64,000 nucleotides of DNA from Chytriomyces cf. hyalinus JEL632 (lineage: Eukaryota > Chytridiomycota > Chytridiomycetes > Chytridiales > Chytriomycetaceae). Where the stretch lies: the NCBI GenBank assembly GCA_025435555.1, contig JAIWWG010000071.1, forward strand, positions 1 through 64,000, read 5' to 3'. The position numbers and the translations under genes were made by a program. Below, in pieces: positions 38,298 to 48,977 of the stretch (position 1 is the stretch's first letter; every line of letters begins with the position of its first letter). The notes below the pieces were generated by a model. It was not told the origin of the DNA. It did no database searches and was given only the letters and a program-made list of their open reading frames with translations.

Positions 38298-41200
38298 TCA
38301 TTGTGAAACATGGGAGTAAGGGCATTCACTTCCTCTTGTACAATTGGGGTAAAACTTGCAAACCTGGGTGTATTAAAGTGACAGAAACCCCAATTGTCAG
38401 CTGCCATACAAAAAAAATGCATCCAACACTAAACATACCCGTGAACTTTTCTCGGCAGATAAAACGGTAGGAGAACTGCCTCTCTTCTTTGGCACGATGG
38501 CGTCCACTGTAGGGATTGCAACCTTCTCGATCACAGAAACAGACCCTTTCTTTTTATCGACTTTGAAATAGTCCGCCAGCGTGGGTCCAGTGGGTACGGC
38601 AGCCAAATCTTTACTATTCCGCTTCCCTTTTCCCTTGGCCTTGTTGTTTTTCGTTCCATTGTTCCCAGTGCGACCACCAGCCTGGCTCATATCACCGTTC
38701 CCTCCTCCCGATGTGGTTCGCGCGACATTTGGATACTGCGGCAGGTCGTTTACGCTTCCGTAGCCATCGTCAAACGCGCCAAGTTGGAAAGTGGGGGCGA
38801 AAGGATTTAATCCCTTCATACTCATGCCATTTTCGTTTCCGGACGCGAAGCTTGAAGGCTCCCACACAGCGGCATTCGGGTTTAAACGCGACTCAGGCGG
38901 TGAGTGCATGCCGTGCGAACGATTGGAACGAGAATTGGTGAGTGGGTTTGCGTATGGGTTAAACACTTCAGCAGGATCACCCCCCAAAAACACAGGGCTA
39001 GACGATCCGGCAGAAAGGTCAGGTGAAACAGGGATAAACACTGCAGGAAAAAAAAGAGAGTTAGGTTCAGCTGGAAAAAGTACGCAAGTCGCGTTTTTCA
39101 GCCGCGTCCTCAATACCATTGGACGAATGACTGGCACTATGAACCGGCTCCGGCACCAGACGCTCTGCATGACTTTGAGTTTGAGAAGCCATCGCGCAAG
39201 CTTTTTCTGCGGATTTCATAAGTTGCGCCAATTTCACTGAATGCAGAGAGGCTTACCTAATTTTGTTGCCGCCGTCTTGGAAGCCACAACATTATCGGTC
39301 GATGACAAGGGCTGTTCCACAATGGCATCTGACTTCACTGGCACTGAAGTCGTTTGAGCGACTGGCTTCGTTTCTGCCTTTTCGATTTTGGCAACGCATT
39401 TCTGCTCCTTCTTCTCCTCCTTCTTCTCCTCTCTCTTCGCCTCTCTCTTCGCCTCTCTCTTCGCCTCAATCTTCACCTCAATCTTCGGCTCTTTTTTCTC
39501 GTCTTTCTTCTTTTCAGCCGTCTTTTCAACTGAGTTCGGATTGCAAGCAGCAACGGGTACTTGGATCGCGCTTTTTGAAGTAACTGGCTCGGAAGCTAAA
39601 ATGCGTGCGCATCATAACAATCAGACAAACGCAACCAATGCATATTGCCAATCAAATAAAATTACCGAATGATATCTGACGAATACCCAGTGGCCCGGTC
39701 GCTAACATATCAGTAATGTAAATCTGGCTGATTTCAAAATCTGATCTGCTCAGTGCAAATAAGGATGCATCCGTTGATTTCACGGGAACGATGGATGAAA
39801 CTGGTTGAGACTTTATGGCTGGCACGGCAGCAGGAGATGCGAGAGCTGGAGAAATGAAGTGCCCTTTAAGTTCCTTGAACGCCTTCGAAAAGGATATTAC
39901 TCACTGTTTTCTGGCAGCAAAATTGCCATGCTGTACAGTGGTGCAATCTTCCAAACATTCTGCACCTCATGTTCATCCAAAGAGAATAACGTGGAAGAAA
40001 CACCGGCCGCTTGATGGGGCACAGCAGCTGGGACCACGGCTTCTTTCACTCCGGTGCCAACGGTTTCAGGATGTTGCTTTGACGACTCCGTAGAACTCAG
40101 AACATACTTCCAGGCATTCTGGGTCTCGTTCCAATCCAAGGAGTACAGTGGCTCAGCTCCCGATTCCGACTGATGCGTAGCACTGGTGTCAAGGGGAACA
40201 GACACGGGTTTGGCCATTTTTGTTTCAGGTGCCAGGATAGAGTTCTCTGCCACTATTTGTAACAAGAAAAGACTTTAGAGGCACAGCTTAATTTGAACAC
40301 TGATCAAAACAAACACACCGAAAGGAATCTGGCGAATTCCAAAAGGGCCAGAAATGATTGGCCGAGTTGTTTCGCTTTCGTGGCGACTGAGAGTAAACCG
40401 TTCCTCCTGCGGCGCAGATTTTGGTGCGGCGGCTTTGATCACCACTGCTTCTGTCGACACGGCCTTTTGCTGGACGTCCACGAACGCTGCATAAAAGAAA
40501 TCTGAGAACAAATTCTCATCGGTTGTATGTGCTGCTACAGAGTCCATACCATACGCGATTTGGCGAACTTGGTTGGGACCGGACGCGAAACGAATATCCG
40601 TGAACTTCGAAATCTCGCAAACTTCGTGTTTGTCCAGGGAGTAGGAAACTCCTTGCGGTTGCACGGTTTCAAGTTTCTGATTGACTTGGATATCGTTTTT
40701 TGGGGTGATTGTTCTGATTGCTGCTGTTTTTGCCGTGGTGTTATGCAAGGGAGTTGGAGTGGTGACTGCGGCAGCTATGCAAGGTTTGAGTCAGAAGCAG
40801 CATGAGGGTCTCAGAGAGCAAACGAAAGAACATGTACCGTAAGGGATTTCCCGGACTTGAGACGGGCCGAAAGTTGTGTGAAGGGTGTGAATCTTTGAAA
40901 ATTCAGCCACGTCATGTCGATCCAGTGAATACAGAATATTCACTGATTCCCTACTAGATTGGATGGCCGGCAATTCAGATAAGGTTCCGTGGTATGCTGT
41001 GTTCCGGTAAGAAAATAGTTGTGAGGGATTGTCAGTGATCAGGACAATTCAAGGGGGGCGAAAGATTTACGTTGTTGCTTCGCTCCCGCCACGGATCCAG
41101 AAATAAGAGCGTTTGTAATGGAAGTTGCTGTTTCATCGGCACCGGTTTGAGGAAGGGCGAACCCTTGGGTATGTTGAAAGATAGGCACCGGAATGTAGAT

Positions 41201-41485
41201 GGGAATTTCTGAGATGGGGTTTTTCTTGAAGGACGTGATTGGATCACTACGTATAAACACAGGGCGTGGTAAATATATGATCTCTGTGGCCTCTGCAGGT
41301 GGTAACGCTTGCGATTCTTGCGGAAGAGCTCGCGTTTTTCTGTTTGAAGACCTTCTCTTCGAGTTTCTTCTATCACCCTTCTTTGGGGCTTTCGCGGGAG
41401 AAGTGAAATGGGCTGCAGCAGTGGCCACGATTGCAGCAGCTGAAAGCGCAACAGCAAACACAAGGGCTGATTGGAACTTGGACAT
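38298..41485 (-). CDS. Copy B: membrane-anchored protein with exon repeats, PAM2 motifs and a CCCH zinc finger
   Basis: Not a family I recognise. Ten exons give ~863 residues: 41485-41071, 40996-40838, 40774-40550, 40486-40319, 40252-39905, 39845-39666, 39595-39257, 39206-39117, 39040-38439, 38363-38298. Features in order: an uncleaved-looking N-terminal TM helix (ALVFAVALSAAAIVATAAA) followed by KAPKKGDRRNSKRR, so the rest probably faces the cytosol; repeats with YSLD/FALS...GPxxIRQIxxG (FGPSQVREIPYG, SGPNQVRQIAYG, SGPFGIRQIPFG, TGPLGIRQISFG); a Lys/Glu-rich minisatellite tract; PAM2-like LNPNAAVWEP (38885-38856) and LNPFAPTFQL (38810-38781) plus a weak FNPYANPLTN; a basic KNNKAKGKGKRNSK stretch; and a C-terminal CKFYPNCTRGSECPYSH finger (CX5CX5CX3H). 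PAM2 binds the MLLE domain of PABP. The finger spacing is that of Nab2/ZC3H14 poly(A)-binding fingers. Role as a membrane tether for poly(A) mRNPs is inference. Confidence 0.75.
39405..39476. repeat. Short version of the KREA/KKEE minisatellite in copy B
   Basis: Three TCTTCGC-type 12-bp units plus two or three TTCTCC units, in frame on the minus strand (KREAKREAKREE-KKEE). The same position in copy A is expanded to about ten units. Confidence 0.85.
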
Positions 41486-41766
41486 GACACGACGGGGATT
41501 CCTTCAACAGATTCTCTCGCTGATGTAACGGTCAAATAAATTTGCCGGTTGCTGTTCGTTTACAAGTTGCTGTGTTGTGTGTGGTAGCGGGTGGCAGCGG
41601 GTGGTGGCTGTCGAGGGCGTTGGGAGAGGTGAAGCTGGTGTCGATTGCTTTTGCTTTTTCTCTTTGTTTTTTTGCTTCCGATTCAGCACAAGGGACCACG
41701 ATATTTTACGGAGAGTTTGTCTTTACACGACAGGCCGTAAAAGTAAAAAGTTAAATTTACAAGAAA
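41486..41766. promoter_or_regulatory. Divergent promoter region, copy B / NDUFB3
   Basis: 281 bp separates the start codons of copy B (minus) and the NDUFB3 gene (plus). It contains GTGGCAGCGGGTGG-like G-rich repeats and a T-rich stretch. No specific operator recognised. Confidence 0.45.
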
Positions 41767-42480
41767 ATGGCGCCCAACACAGGTGCCTGCCATCTCAACC
41801 GATCTTCCAACTCACCCGCACGCTAACACCCCTTCTCACTTCCGTCCAGAGTTCCGTTAGTACTTGTCGCTCTCGCTATTCGATACACATCACACCCTGA
41901 CGCACACCCTTCACCCCATTACAAAAAACGCAAAACGCAACCATACTCACCCCCTCCAGCGCTGTTCCCATTCTCCAAATTTCGTCCCTATGTTCCATTC
42001 CTCGAAAACAAAACTGTCACTCGAAGAGACCCATGGGCGAGACGTGATGCCTGGCGTAACGACGGCTTCTTCAGTATCGCTCGTAGAAGAGCAGGCTTGT
42101 TCCCAGGCCTCGGACTAGGTACTGCAGCTTTTGCAGTGTACCTCGCTTATGACACTTGGTGAGTGCGCATCTCGTTGTTTTGTTGAATGGCAGAGATGTG
42201 TGGGTCCCATTTTGGGGAGGTTGCGATTTGGGATGGTGGTATGGAGATGCGATTTTAGAGTTGCGATTTGGAGTTAAACGATGGATACGGGAGAGATGTT
42301 GTGAATCGTTCTATTTCTTATTCAACAACTTTTTTTCCTTTCGGGACATCCTCTAACTGCCTTCTTTGATCGAAAAGGTACTGGAATCAAGGCCCAGGAA
42401 AGGCTGAGAACGAAAAGTGGGCGCAGTGGAAGAAGGAAAGAGACGAAAGGCTCGCCAGCGAACATGGCCACCACCACTGA
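41767..42480 (+). CDS. NDUFB3: NADH:ubiquinone oxidoreductase subunit NDUFB3 (B12)
   Basis: Small accessory subunit of mitochondrial complex I, membrane arm. Exon 1 is very short (41767-41782, MAPNT). A ~180-nt intron leads to exon 2 (about 41960-42160) with RRDPWARRDAWRNDGFFS, RRRAGLFPGLGLGTAAF and AVYLAYDTW. The DPWARR/DAWR and FPGLGxG...FAVYLAYD blocks are diagnostic, and the second is the single TM segment. A third exon (42379-42480) gives YWNQGPGKAENEKWAQWKKE and a His-rich end (EHGHHH). The exon-1 join is inferred; initiation inside exon 2 has no suitable ATG. Presence of NDUFB3 shows the organism keeps complex I. Confidence 0.85.
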
Positions 42481-42646
42481 TTTGCTTTGTTTGTCCTTGT
42501 CCCAGCGACGACAGGCAGCATCAATTCTGAATACTTGGTTTCTGGGCGGAAAATAAACTGTCTGTGCACTGAGTGTTCTTGGTTTATATCTTGCGGCTCA
42601 AGATGGCAATCGACAGTGAAGAAGACAGCAGTTGGACAAACAATAT

Positions 42647-44432
42647 TCACATCCTCATCAGGCCTGAAGCCAATTGAGGAGCATGGGCAACCGCGTCAAT
42701 GGGAATTTGTTCCTGTGAGGCAGTGGGGACCTCTGAACTGGAAAGCGCGATTCTAGACACTTGGTCCTTGTGGTGTGATGGAGTTCGCTGTACCGACGCT
42801 ATGGCTGGATTGACCAGAAATTCGCGAAGCGGTAGGCCAGCTCCATATTCGTCTGCCGCACCTTGAACAGTATCAGCGCCCTCTCTTTCCCCCACCACAA
42901 CACCAGCATCGCCGTGTTTTCGCCGCCATGAATAGAAATACTTCTCCTCTCCATTCATAGAGACCGCCCCTCCCAACCGATATTCTCCCACAAACAGGAA
43001 TCCGACCCCAAAAATCAGCGCTATCCAGCACCAAAACAGCGCTATAAGGCCAGAACTAGCGTCAAACTGCAAAAGCCCCAACTGTATCTGCACTAGTGCA
43101 AGAACCATTGCGCATCGACCCAATATCCGGTGAATCACGCTGATTGATGCTGCAATAGCGAGCCTTGCTGACGAGGAAAACGGTAGCAGAGTATGATTTG
43201 ATGCATCTGGACTTCATCTATCCTTGTATTCGATTCGACTTGATCCATTCCCTCAACATCAATTCTCGAATCGATGGCTTGATTTTGTTGAATGGGAAGT
43301 TTATCTACCCCTGCTTCCTGCGACCAATTCCCATCTCCAACGGATCTTAACCATTTCGCAATTACACCAGCCAGGCACTGTACCGGAAATACGCCAAACG
43401 CCAGAACTGTGCCGACAATACCGTGTGTACTTGACACGAGCCGCAAACGCGGTGAACCCGGCGTCCAGACATGTAACTCAATGCAAACTAAACCGGCAAT
43501 CATAAATCGACCCGTACCAAACAACAGTATCCGCGAATGTCCTAGGAACCAGTTATGTACGGTTTTGTCTTTAGGTATCGGGCAATCAAGATGGCGAGCG
43601 GGGGTAAGATGGCCCAGGTAGCGCTTATGCAGACTGCATGAAGGAGAACGAGGTCGATGGAGTATTGGCCAGTGGTTGCAGTTTCGACACTCCGAACCGA
43701 CTGATGTCGAGAGAGAAACCACCGTAATTCCAGTCATGCTGCCGAATCGGTGATGAGGGGTCAGACGGATTTGAAGGAGGAGTGGAACTGATTGAATAGA
43801 TAACCGTCGATGAGGCTGCGGTGCTGATAAAAGAAACATTGAGTGGTACTCCGAATGCAAATGCTATTGTTTGCTTGACCGCAGCCAGGGGTGAGTACTG
43901 CAAAGGAAATAAGGCGTAGAGATCAAGCATTTGGTTGATGGATACTTGGAATGCAAAAGGCGCTTGATGTGCTTGTAACGGCAGGGGCATGAGGTGGTTC
44001 CGTCCCATGCGGAGAGAAAACAAGTTTTCCCGGTACATGCTGGCAGTACGGTTCTCGGACGAAACGGAAGCGGATCCGCCGTTATCAGATAAGTTCGCAA
44101 ATGCAATCAACATCTGGCTGTCTGCCATGGCCGAGCCGGACCCCACTCCAACCCCATCCTGTGGATGACGAGGTCACTGCAAACAGGGCGCGCGAATCGG
44201 CCGCGTCTCGGGTAGAAAACACGCAAAGAGAGAAGAATGAGTCGACGCAGAAAGTACTGGCTGCATACTGTGCCAATGCTTGAGTTGACAGCAGCGATGA
44301 CGTTGTTGGAACTATTGGCGGCAGTGCCACTGGCGGTGAATCGGAAGCAGTAGGTATCACAGATGCCAGTGCGGATGAGGAGGACAGGGCCGCTGATGCG
44401 AGTGTTGTGGCAGTATGTGCGATTGTCGTCAT
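42647..44432 (-). pseudogene. Decayed DOMON-cytochrome b561 gene
   Basis: Relative of the DOMON-b561 genes at 50-64 kb. It retains a second-DOMON signature (STFCVDSFFSLCVFSTRD, then STGW). One extra G in a GGGG run near 44152-44155 shifts the frame away from GVGSGSAMADSQMLIAF. The DOMON end (DPSSPIRQHDWNYGGFSLDI) is followed by another frame change before the b561 helices (LLHAVCISATWAILPPLA; FMIAGLVCIELHV; THGIVGTVLAFGVFPVQ; MIHRILGRCAMVLALVQIQL; LIALFWCWIALIFGVGFLFV). A TAG at about 43552 interrupts the helix-1/helix-2 stretch. The first DOMON and the signal peptide are missing, with MORN3 directly upstream. Multiple breaks favour a pseudogene over a single sequencing error, though unrecognised introns could explain one of them. 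Confidence 0.65.
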
Positions 44433-44577
44433 TTGCGGCCAAGTCGCACAAAAACGCTTTATTTTTGTTTTTACTAATCTCTATCAAACGTGCTTCATGT
44501 AAACTCACTGGCTCGCCTCCTGGCAGTGACAAACGCATCTTGTCAGTCGCAGTTGAGGGCAGTTGGGAATGTCTTAC

Positions 44578-45694
44578 CATCAACCGCACCATCCTTGTCT
44601 CGCGGAGTTCCTCTGTCTGCTGCTCAAGCACTGCTGACGCATCCAGCAGTTGGATCTGGAAGGAGTCACAACAGTTAATCATGAACCATGACAGCGAGCG
44701 TTATTACCTCAGGTATCGGATATTTCTTGGGCATTTGGCCAGGCAGCGGCGGCAAATCCACAAGGGTCCCACATTTGGGCAGCCCTCCAGACCACTCGCC
44801 TTGATACATTTGTCGCTTGGTTTTGTATATAAACTTTCCTGGGCCCTCTTTCTGATCGCCGTACCACATGCCTTCGTATCGATCGCCGTTTGCTAAATCG
44901 TCAGTTTTTGTTCAGCTTCCCTTGTTGCCAGTGATCAAGGAAAACACGCTCACGTGACAGCAAGATCCCCTGCCCATGGCGCATCTCATGGTGCCATTCC
45001 CCGTCATACACGGCACCGTCAATGTAGTTCATGCGCCCCCAGCCCTCCTTCTGGTCGTTGGCCCAGAGTCCGTCGTACCAGCTGCCGTCCTCGTAAAAGT
45101 AGGTGCCCTTGCCTTCGCGCTTGTCGCGACGCCACTCACCTGCGTACACCTTGCGAAGGAGAAGCGCGTCGTCGCGTGCGTTGTGGTGCAGCGGCTTCGC
45201 TTTGTTGGCGAGTTCCTTGTCCTGCGCGCTTGTGACAATGTCCGCGACGAGGTTGCTTGTTCGAGAAGGAGATTCCTTGTGGGAGTCGCTGGGCTTGGAT
45301 CCATTGGACATAATCGGCGTGGCAAATGTGCCAAACCCGTCGCGCATGTCGTTGGCCCACTCTCCTTCGTAGATGGATCCTGTGCCGTTGTAGAAGTAGG
45401 TGCCGTTTCCTGCGAGCGAGATCGAAAGAGAGAGAGAGAGAGAGTTGTACGAGAGAGCGAGCCACGGTGTCAGTCATGAACGCCAGCGAGAGAAGGAGTG
45501 AAAGCTTGAACCAACGACATCAGCCCACCTTGCTTCTTGTTGCCTGCCCACTCGCCCAGATATCTGTCGCCGTTGGTCATGTAAACAGTGGCGTGTGGAC
45601 CGTTCTTGCGGCTCAGCGCATCGCGTTGCTGCCACAAGGGCGTCTTGGTCACGTACGCATGCCGGGCAATGGTTGTGATTGCGTTGTGTGACAT
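44578..45694 (-). CDS. MORN3: MORN repeat protein, MORN3-like
   Basis: MORN3 is a sperm/flagellum-associated protein in animals and is kept in flagellated protists. ATG 45694 gives TKTPLWQQRDALSRKNG, matching the MORN3 N-terminal block. MORN repeats follow: VYMTNGDRYLGEWAGNKKQG, YEGEWANDMRDGFGTF, YAGEWRRDKREGKGTYFY, YDGLWANDQKEGWGRM, YDGEWHHEMRHGQGI, YEGMWYGDQKEGPGKF and YQGEWSGGLPKCGTL. The end has PKKYPIPE/IQLLDASAVLEQQTEEL, like the ...FPIPEIKLLDP... tail of MORN3. Introns lie near 45412-45530, 44895-44960 and 44665-44710. The true C-terminus is uncertain: an in-frame open stretch continues past a GTAAGA donor at 44577 toward the DOMON pseudogene. A (GA)n tract in the first intron (about 45425-45445) is notable. 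Confidence 0.8.
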
Positions 45695-46104
45695 TTTCCT
45701 CCTTTGAACAATACTCACACAGGCTTGATGTCAATACAATGACAATCCCGCTTCCAATTCTTGAAGCCTCCCACAGCAAACCTTACAGTTGTATTGCTGG
45801 ATCAAGTGACTGCAGCATGGCTGGAGGAAAGTGGATGTCACCGTTGCTGGACTGGAATGCAGACTGGCACATGGGACCAGCAGTTGTTGGTGCCTGCGAT
45901 GCCGTGTGGAAGCTCGCGCAGAAAGCATGCGCCAGTCGCCGTGCGAGCCGCTCTGCATCGGTGTTGCGGGAGTGCATGTCGTAACATTGCAAATTAAACG
46001 TAAACACTTGTGGGGATCATTTTTGCTTTTGGGGGTGCCGACCAGAATGATGTCACCGCCAGAAAAAAGAAACGTCAAACAAAGAACCCAACCAAACAAC
46101 AAAC
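45695..46104. other. Divergent intergenic region MORN3 / PGDH-like gene
   Basis: 410 bp between the start codons of MORN3 (minus) and the PGDH-like gene (plus), expected to hold both promoters. Several overlapping open frames of 60-120 codons cross it on both strands without domain signals. Confidence 0.5.
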
Positions 46105-47645
46105 ATGCTCAACGCTCCAAGCAAAGAAATCAAGATGCTGCTGCTCGACCGCCTGCCAGCCAGCGCAACTGAAATCTTCAAGAACTCGGGCTTCATTGTG
46201 AGTACTGGCCATGGCGTTGACCCGCGCTGATACCACACCCCCCATTCAGATTGACGAATGCTTTCAAGAGCAAACCGAGGCACAGCTCGTCAAGCGCATC
46301 TCCGAGTACAACATTGTCTGTCTCAGGTGCGTTCGTCTCTTTCTATGCAGCCGTTTCGTTGCTGATTCTCCCACAGAGACGACAGAGACGAGCAGTATCT
46401 GACGGATGAGGTTATCCGCTCTGGTCACCGGCTGCTCGCCATCGGTGTCTTTGGCAAGAATGCAAACTGCGTCGACTTGGAGATTGCTCAGTCCATGGGG
46501 GTGAGTGTTTGGTTTCTCGATGCGTTATCTTTCAGTTATCTACTCCCTTTTTTTTCTTGATCTCACATGGCATTTTGAACAACAGATTCCAGTCTTCACA
46601 TCCCCCTTCCAGCACCAAGGATCTGTTGCCGAGATCACCATCTCGTTCATTGTTCTGCTGGCCCGTCAAATCGGAGACCGCTCCCGTGAAATCCATGCCG
46701 GCGAATGGAATAAGATTAGCAGCGGCTGCACTGAAGTCCGTGGCAAGACTCTCGGGATTGTTGGATATGGACAGGTTGGATCCCAGCTGGGTGTCATGGC
46801 CGAGGCTCTTTCTCTGGAGGTGCAGTTTTACGATACGAACAGCGTCATGCCCATGGGTCGTGCCAAGGCAAGAAAAACTCTTGATGAAGTGCTGGCAGAG
46901 AGCGACTATGTAGCCATCAATGTTTCAAATGCACCGGAGAATGTAAAGATCATTGGCAAAAGGGAACTGGGTCTCATGAAGAAAACTGCATACTTGATCA
47001 ACGCGAGTTATGGCGAAGCTGTAAGCAATTTGCATAAGTGCGATCATCCACCAGCTGACGTTCGCTTTATCTGCAGGTTGACATTGACGCCCTTGCCGAA
47101 GCTCTGAAGAGTGGCCAAATTCGCGGAGCTGCTCTGGACTCGTTCCCCGACCAACCACACGGAAACAAAACTGAATTCAAGACGCCCTTGATGGGACTCA
47201 AGAATGTCCTCATGACCCCAAACATTGGTATTGCATTCTTCTTCAGACATTTTAAATGATTTGCAATCCTTATCGAAAATTTTCATCACGCAATCCAGGT
47301 GATATCACCACTGAAGGAGACATGCGTGTCGGCACTGAAGTGGCGAACGCAGTCGTAAACAACATCAAACTTGGTTCCACTGTCGGAACAGCAAACTTCC
47401 CATCCATCTCCGCCTGGCCATTGAAGCAAGGAACAAGACGTATCGTCAACGTGCACAGAAACGTGCGCGGAGTTCTTCAAGAAATCGATTACATCTTGTC
47501 GTCGTACAATGTTGGCAAGCAAATTCTGGATACCAAGGACAATTTGGGATACATTATTGCAGATATCGCGACGGAAGAAGTCACAACAGAAATTGTGAGC
47601 CAGCTGGCTCTGTTAGCACATACTGTGAAGACGCGGATTCTGTAA
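46105..47645 (+). CDS. D-3-phosphoglycerate dehydrogenase-like protein with altered active site
   Basis: Homologue of SerA/Ser3/Ser33, which oxidises 3-phosphoglycerate in the first step of serine synthesis. ATG 46105 (MLNAPSKEIKMLLLDRLP); about six exons with introns at 46200-46250, 46326-46379, 46501-46585, 47022-47075 and 47237-47298. The NAD-binding part is intact: RGKTLGIVGYGQVGSQLG (GxGxxG), then FYDTN. The family catalytic triad Arg/Glu/His is lost. NASRG is NASYG (Tyr codon 47009-47011). The VEP/xEP glutamate position reads DQP (Gln 47152-47154). PHIGG is PNIGG (Asn 47221-47223). The substrate-binding RSxT segment reads LRDDRDEQ. A C-terminal ACT domain is present (RRIVNVHRNVRGVLQEIDYI). 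I infer an NAD-binding, probably catalytically inactive paralogue; a regulatory or moonlighting role is possible. Another active PGDH would be expected elsewhere in the genome. Confidence 0.85.
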
Positions 47646-47929
47646 ATGGGATCCCAGACGCTTGTTCTTTTTTTGCTTCCGATTGTATTTTGTTGTGGTG
47701 TGTGGTGTGTGGGGGGGTCGCCCATTTTTCAATGAATTTCTGGAATTTCTCGTTACGTCTTGACATGAAAAGGAATCTGCTCACGATGCGTGAGCATTCT
47801 CCAACAGAAGTGTGATGTCCAACACCAGCAGTTCCCCGATTTTGCGAGTATTCCACTCTCAGCTGCCACGAGCAGGCTTTCTCACGAATAAATTTTCTCA
47901 CGCGTCAACGTCAAGGACAAAAAAAGAAC
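47646..47929. other. Intergenic region downstream of the PGDH-like gene
   Basis: Contains a GT-rich run (TGTTGTGGTGTGTGGTGTGTGG, about 47690-47711) and 3'UTR. No gene. Confidence 0.5.
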
Positions 47930-48977
47930 AAAACAAAAGGTATCTACCGTCTTCTACGGCACGCGGTATATGTTGTGCATCGTACTCACTCCAACCTCTT
48001 TAAATCTTACACAGCTCAGTCTCGGTATGCATGAAAGGTTTCAGCAGCTCACTGGCAGCTCATGCCTCACTGAGTTCTCCCTGGTTGTCACGGCTCTTAT
48101 CGTGCAGCACAAACACCTCTTATCGACAAGAAATGTACATACCGTTCTTCTCTTGCCACGCTGTGATGGTGCTTCGTACTCACTGCAACCTTTTTGAATC
48201 TTGAGTAGCACAACCATGGTCTCCATGAAACTTTTCGAACAACTGGCAGCCAGTCGCCGCCTTCTTGAAATTGCCAGATTCGGGGCCGACAGAACAAAGG
48301 AAAAACAAGTCTCGAAACACAAAACCTCAAAGCGAACAAAAGGTTCATACCGTTCTTAGATTGCCACGCTGTGATGGTGCTTTGTACTCACTGCTGCCTC
48401 TTTGAATATTGAGTTGCTCAACTATGGTCTCTTTGAAATTATTTCAGCAACTGGCAGCAGGCAGCCGTCTTGTCGAGGAGTCCATGCGAGCAAGACAAAA
48501 GCTTCTAGTTAAGCAGGGTAAGTGTGGCTTAAGTTCTGTGCGGGCCTATGATTGGAAATCCCTCTTCTTACCTGAACACGTCTTCTTCCACAGGGAAGCC
48601 GACTGGCACCAAACCAAGGAGGAAGGAGACCTACCCCATCGAACAGGCTGTCCAAGCCCAGGTGCTTCGGCAGCTGCCATCTTGTCGCATTGGGATTTGC
48701 AACCGTCGGAGTGCTGTCCATCTTTGCAGGAGCAGCAATCACACGCTTCTTTATCCGACCCAATTTCAACTTAACTGCTCTAGTGCACGGTATTTTGCAT
48801 CTTTTTTTTCCATCTCTTGCCTTCCCACCGGGGCTTTCACTCAACTTTGACTATCGCGACATGAAGTCGTACTCAACTATCAAGCGCGTTGGCCTTCCTA
48901 TTCAATTGACGGCGAACTGCTACTGTTGCGTGCATCTGAGGGCGAATGCCTTATTCCCTCGAGGGCTTGCATTTTGA
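47930..48977 (+). repeat. Tandem exon-like repeat units (inverted relative to 37.4-37.76 kb), partly coding-like
   Basis: Three successive units of about 170 nt. Each has an intron-like lead (CTACGGCACGCGG... or TTGCCACGCTGTGATGGTGC, then GTACTCACT) and a coding-like stretch: FQQLTGSSCLTEFSLVVTAL (48030-48115), MVSMKLFEQLAASRRLLEIA (48213-48272) and MVSLKLFQQLAAGSRLVEES (48423-48482). Unit 1 is nearly identical, inverted, to the unit at 37560-37745. Downstream, an open stretch encodes a hydrophobic segment (LGFATVGVLSIFAGAAITRF, about 48690). Frames of successive units do not join cleanly, so this is either a small multi-exon gene with different splice sites or a decayed one. Confidence 0.45.

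Noticed and set aside
45420-45450. (GA)n tract as a possible regulatory GAGA element
   Set aside because: It lies in an intron of MORN3 and is a simple microsatellite; nothing else supports regulation.
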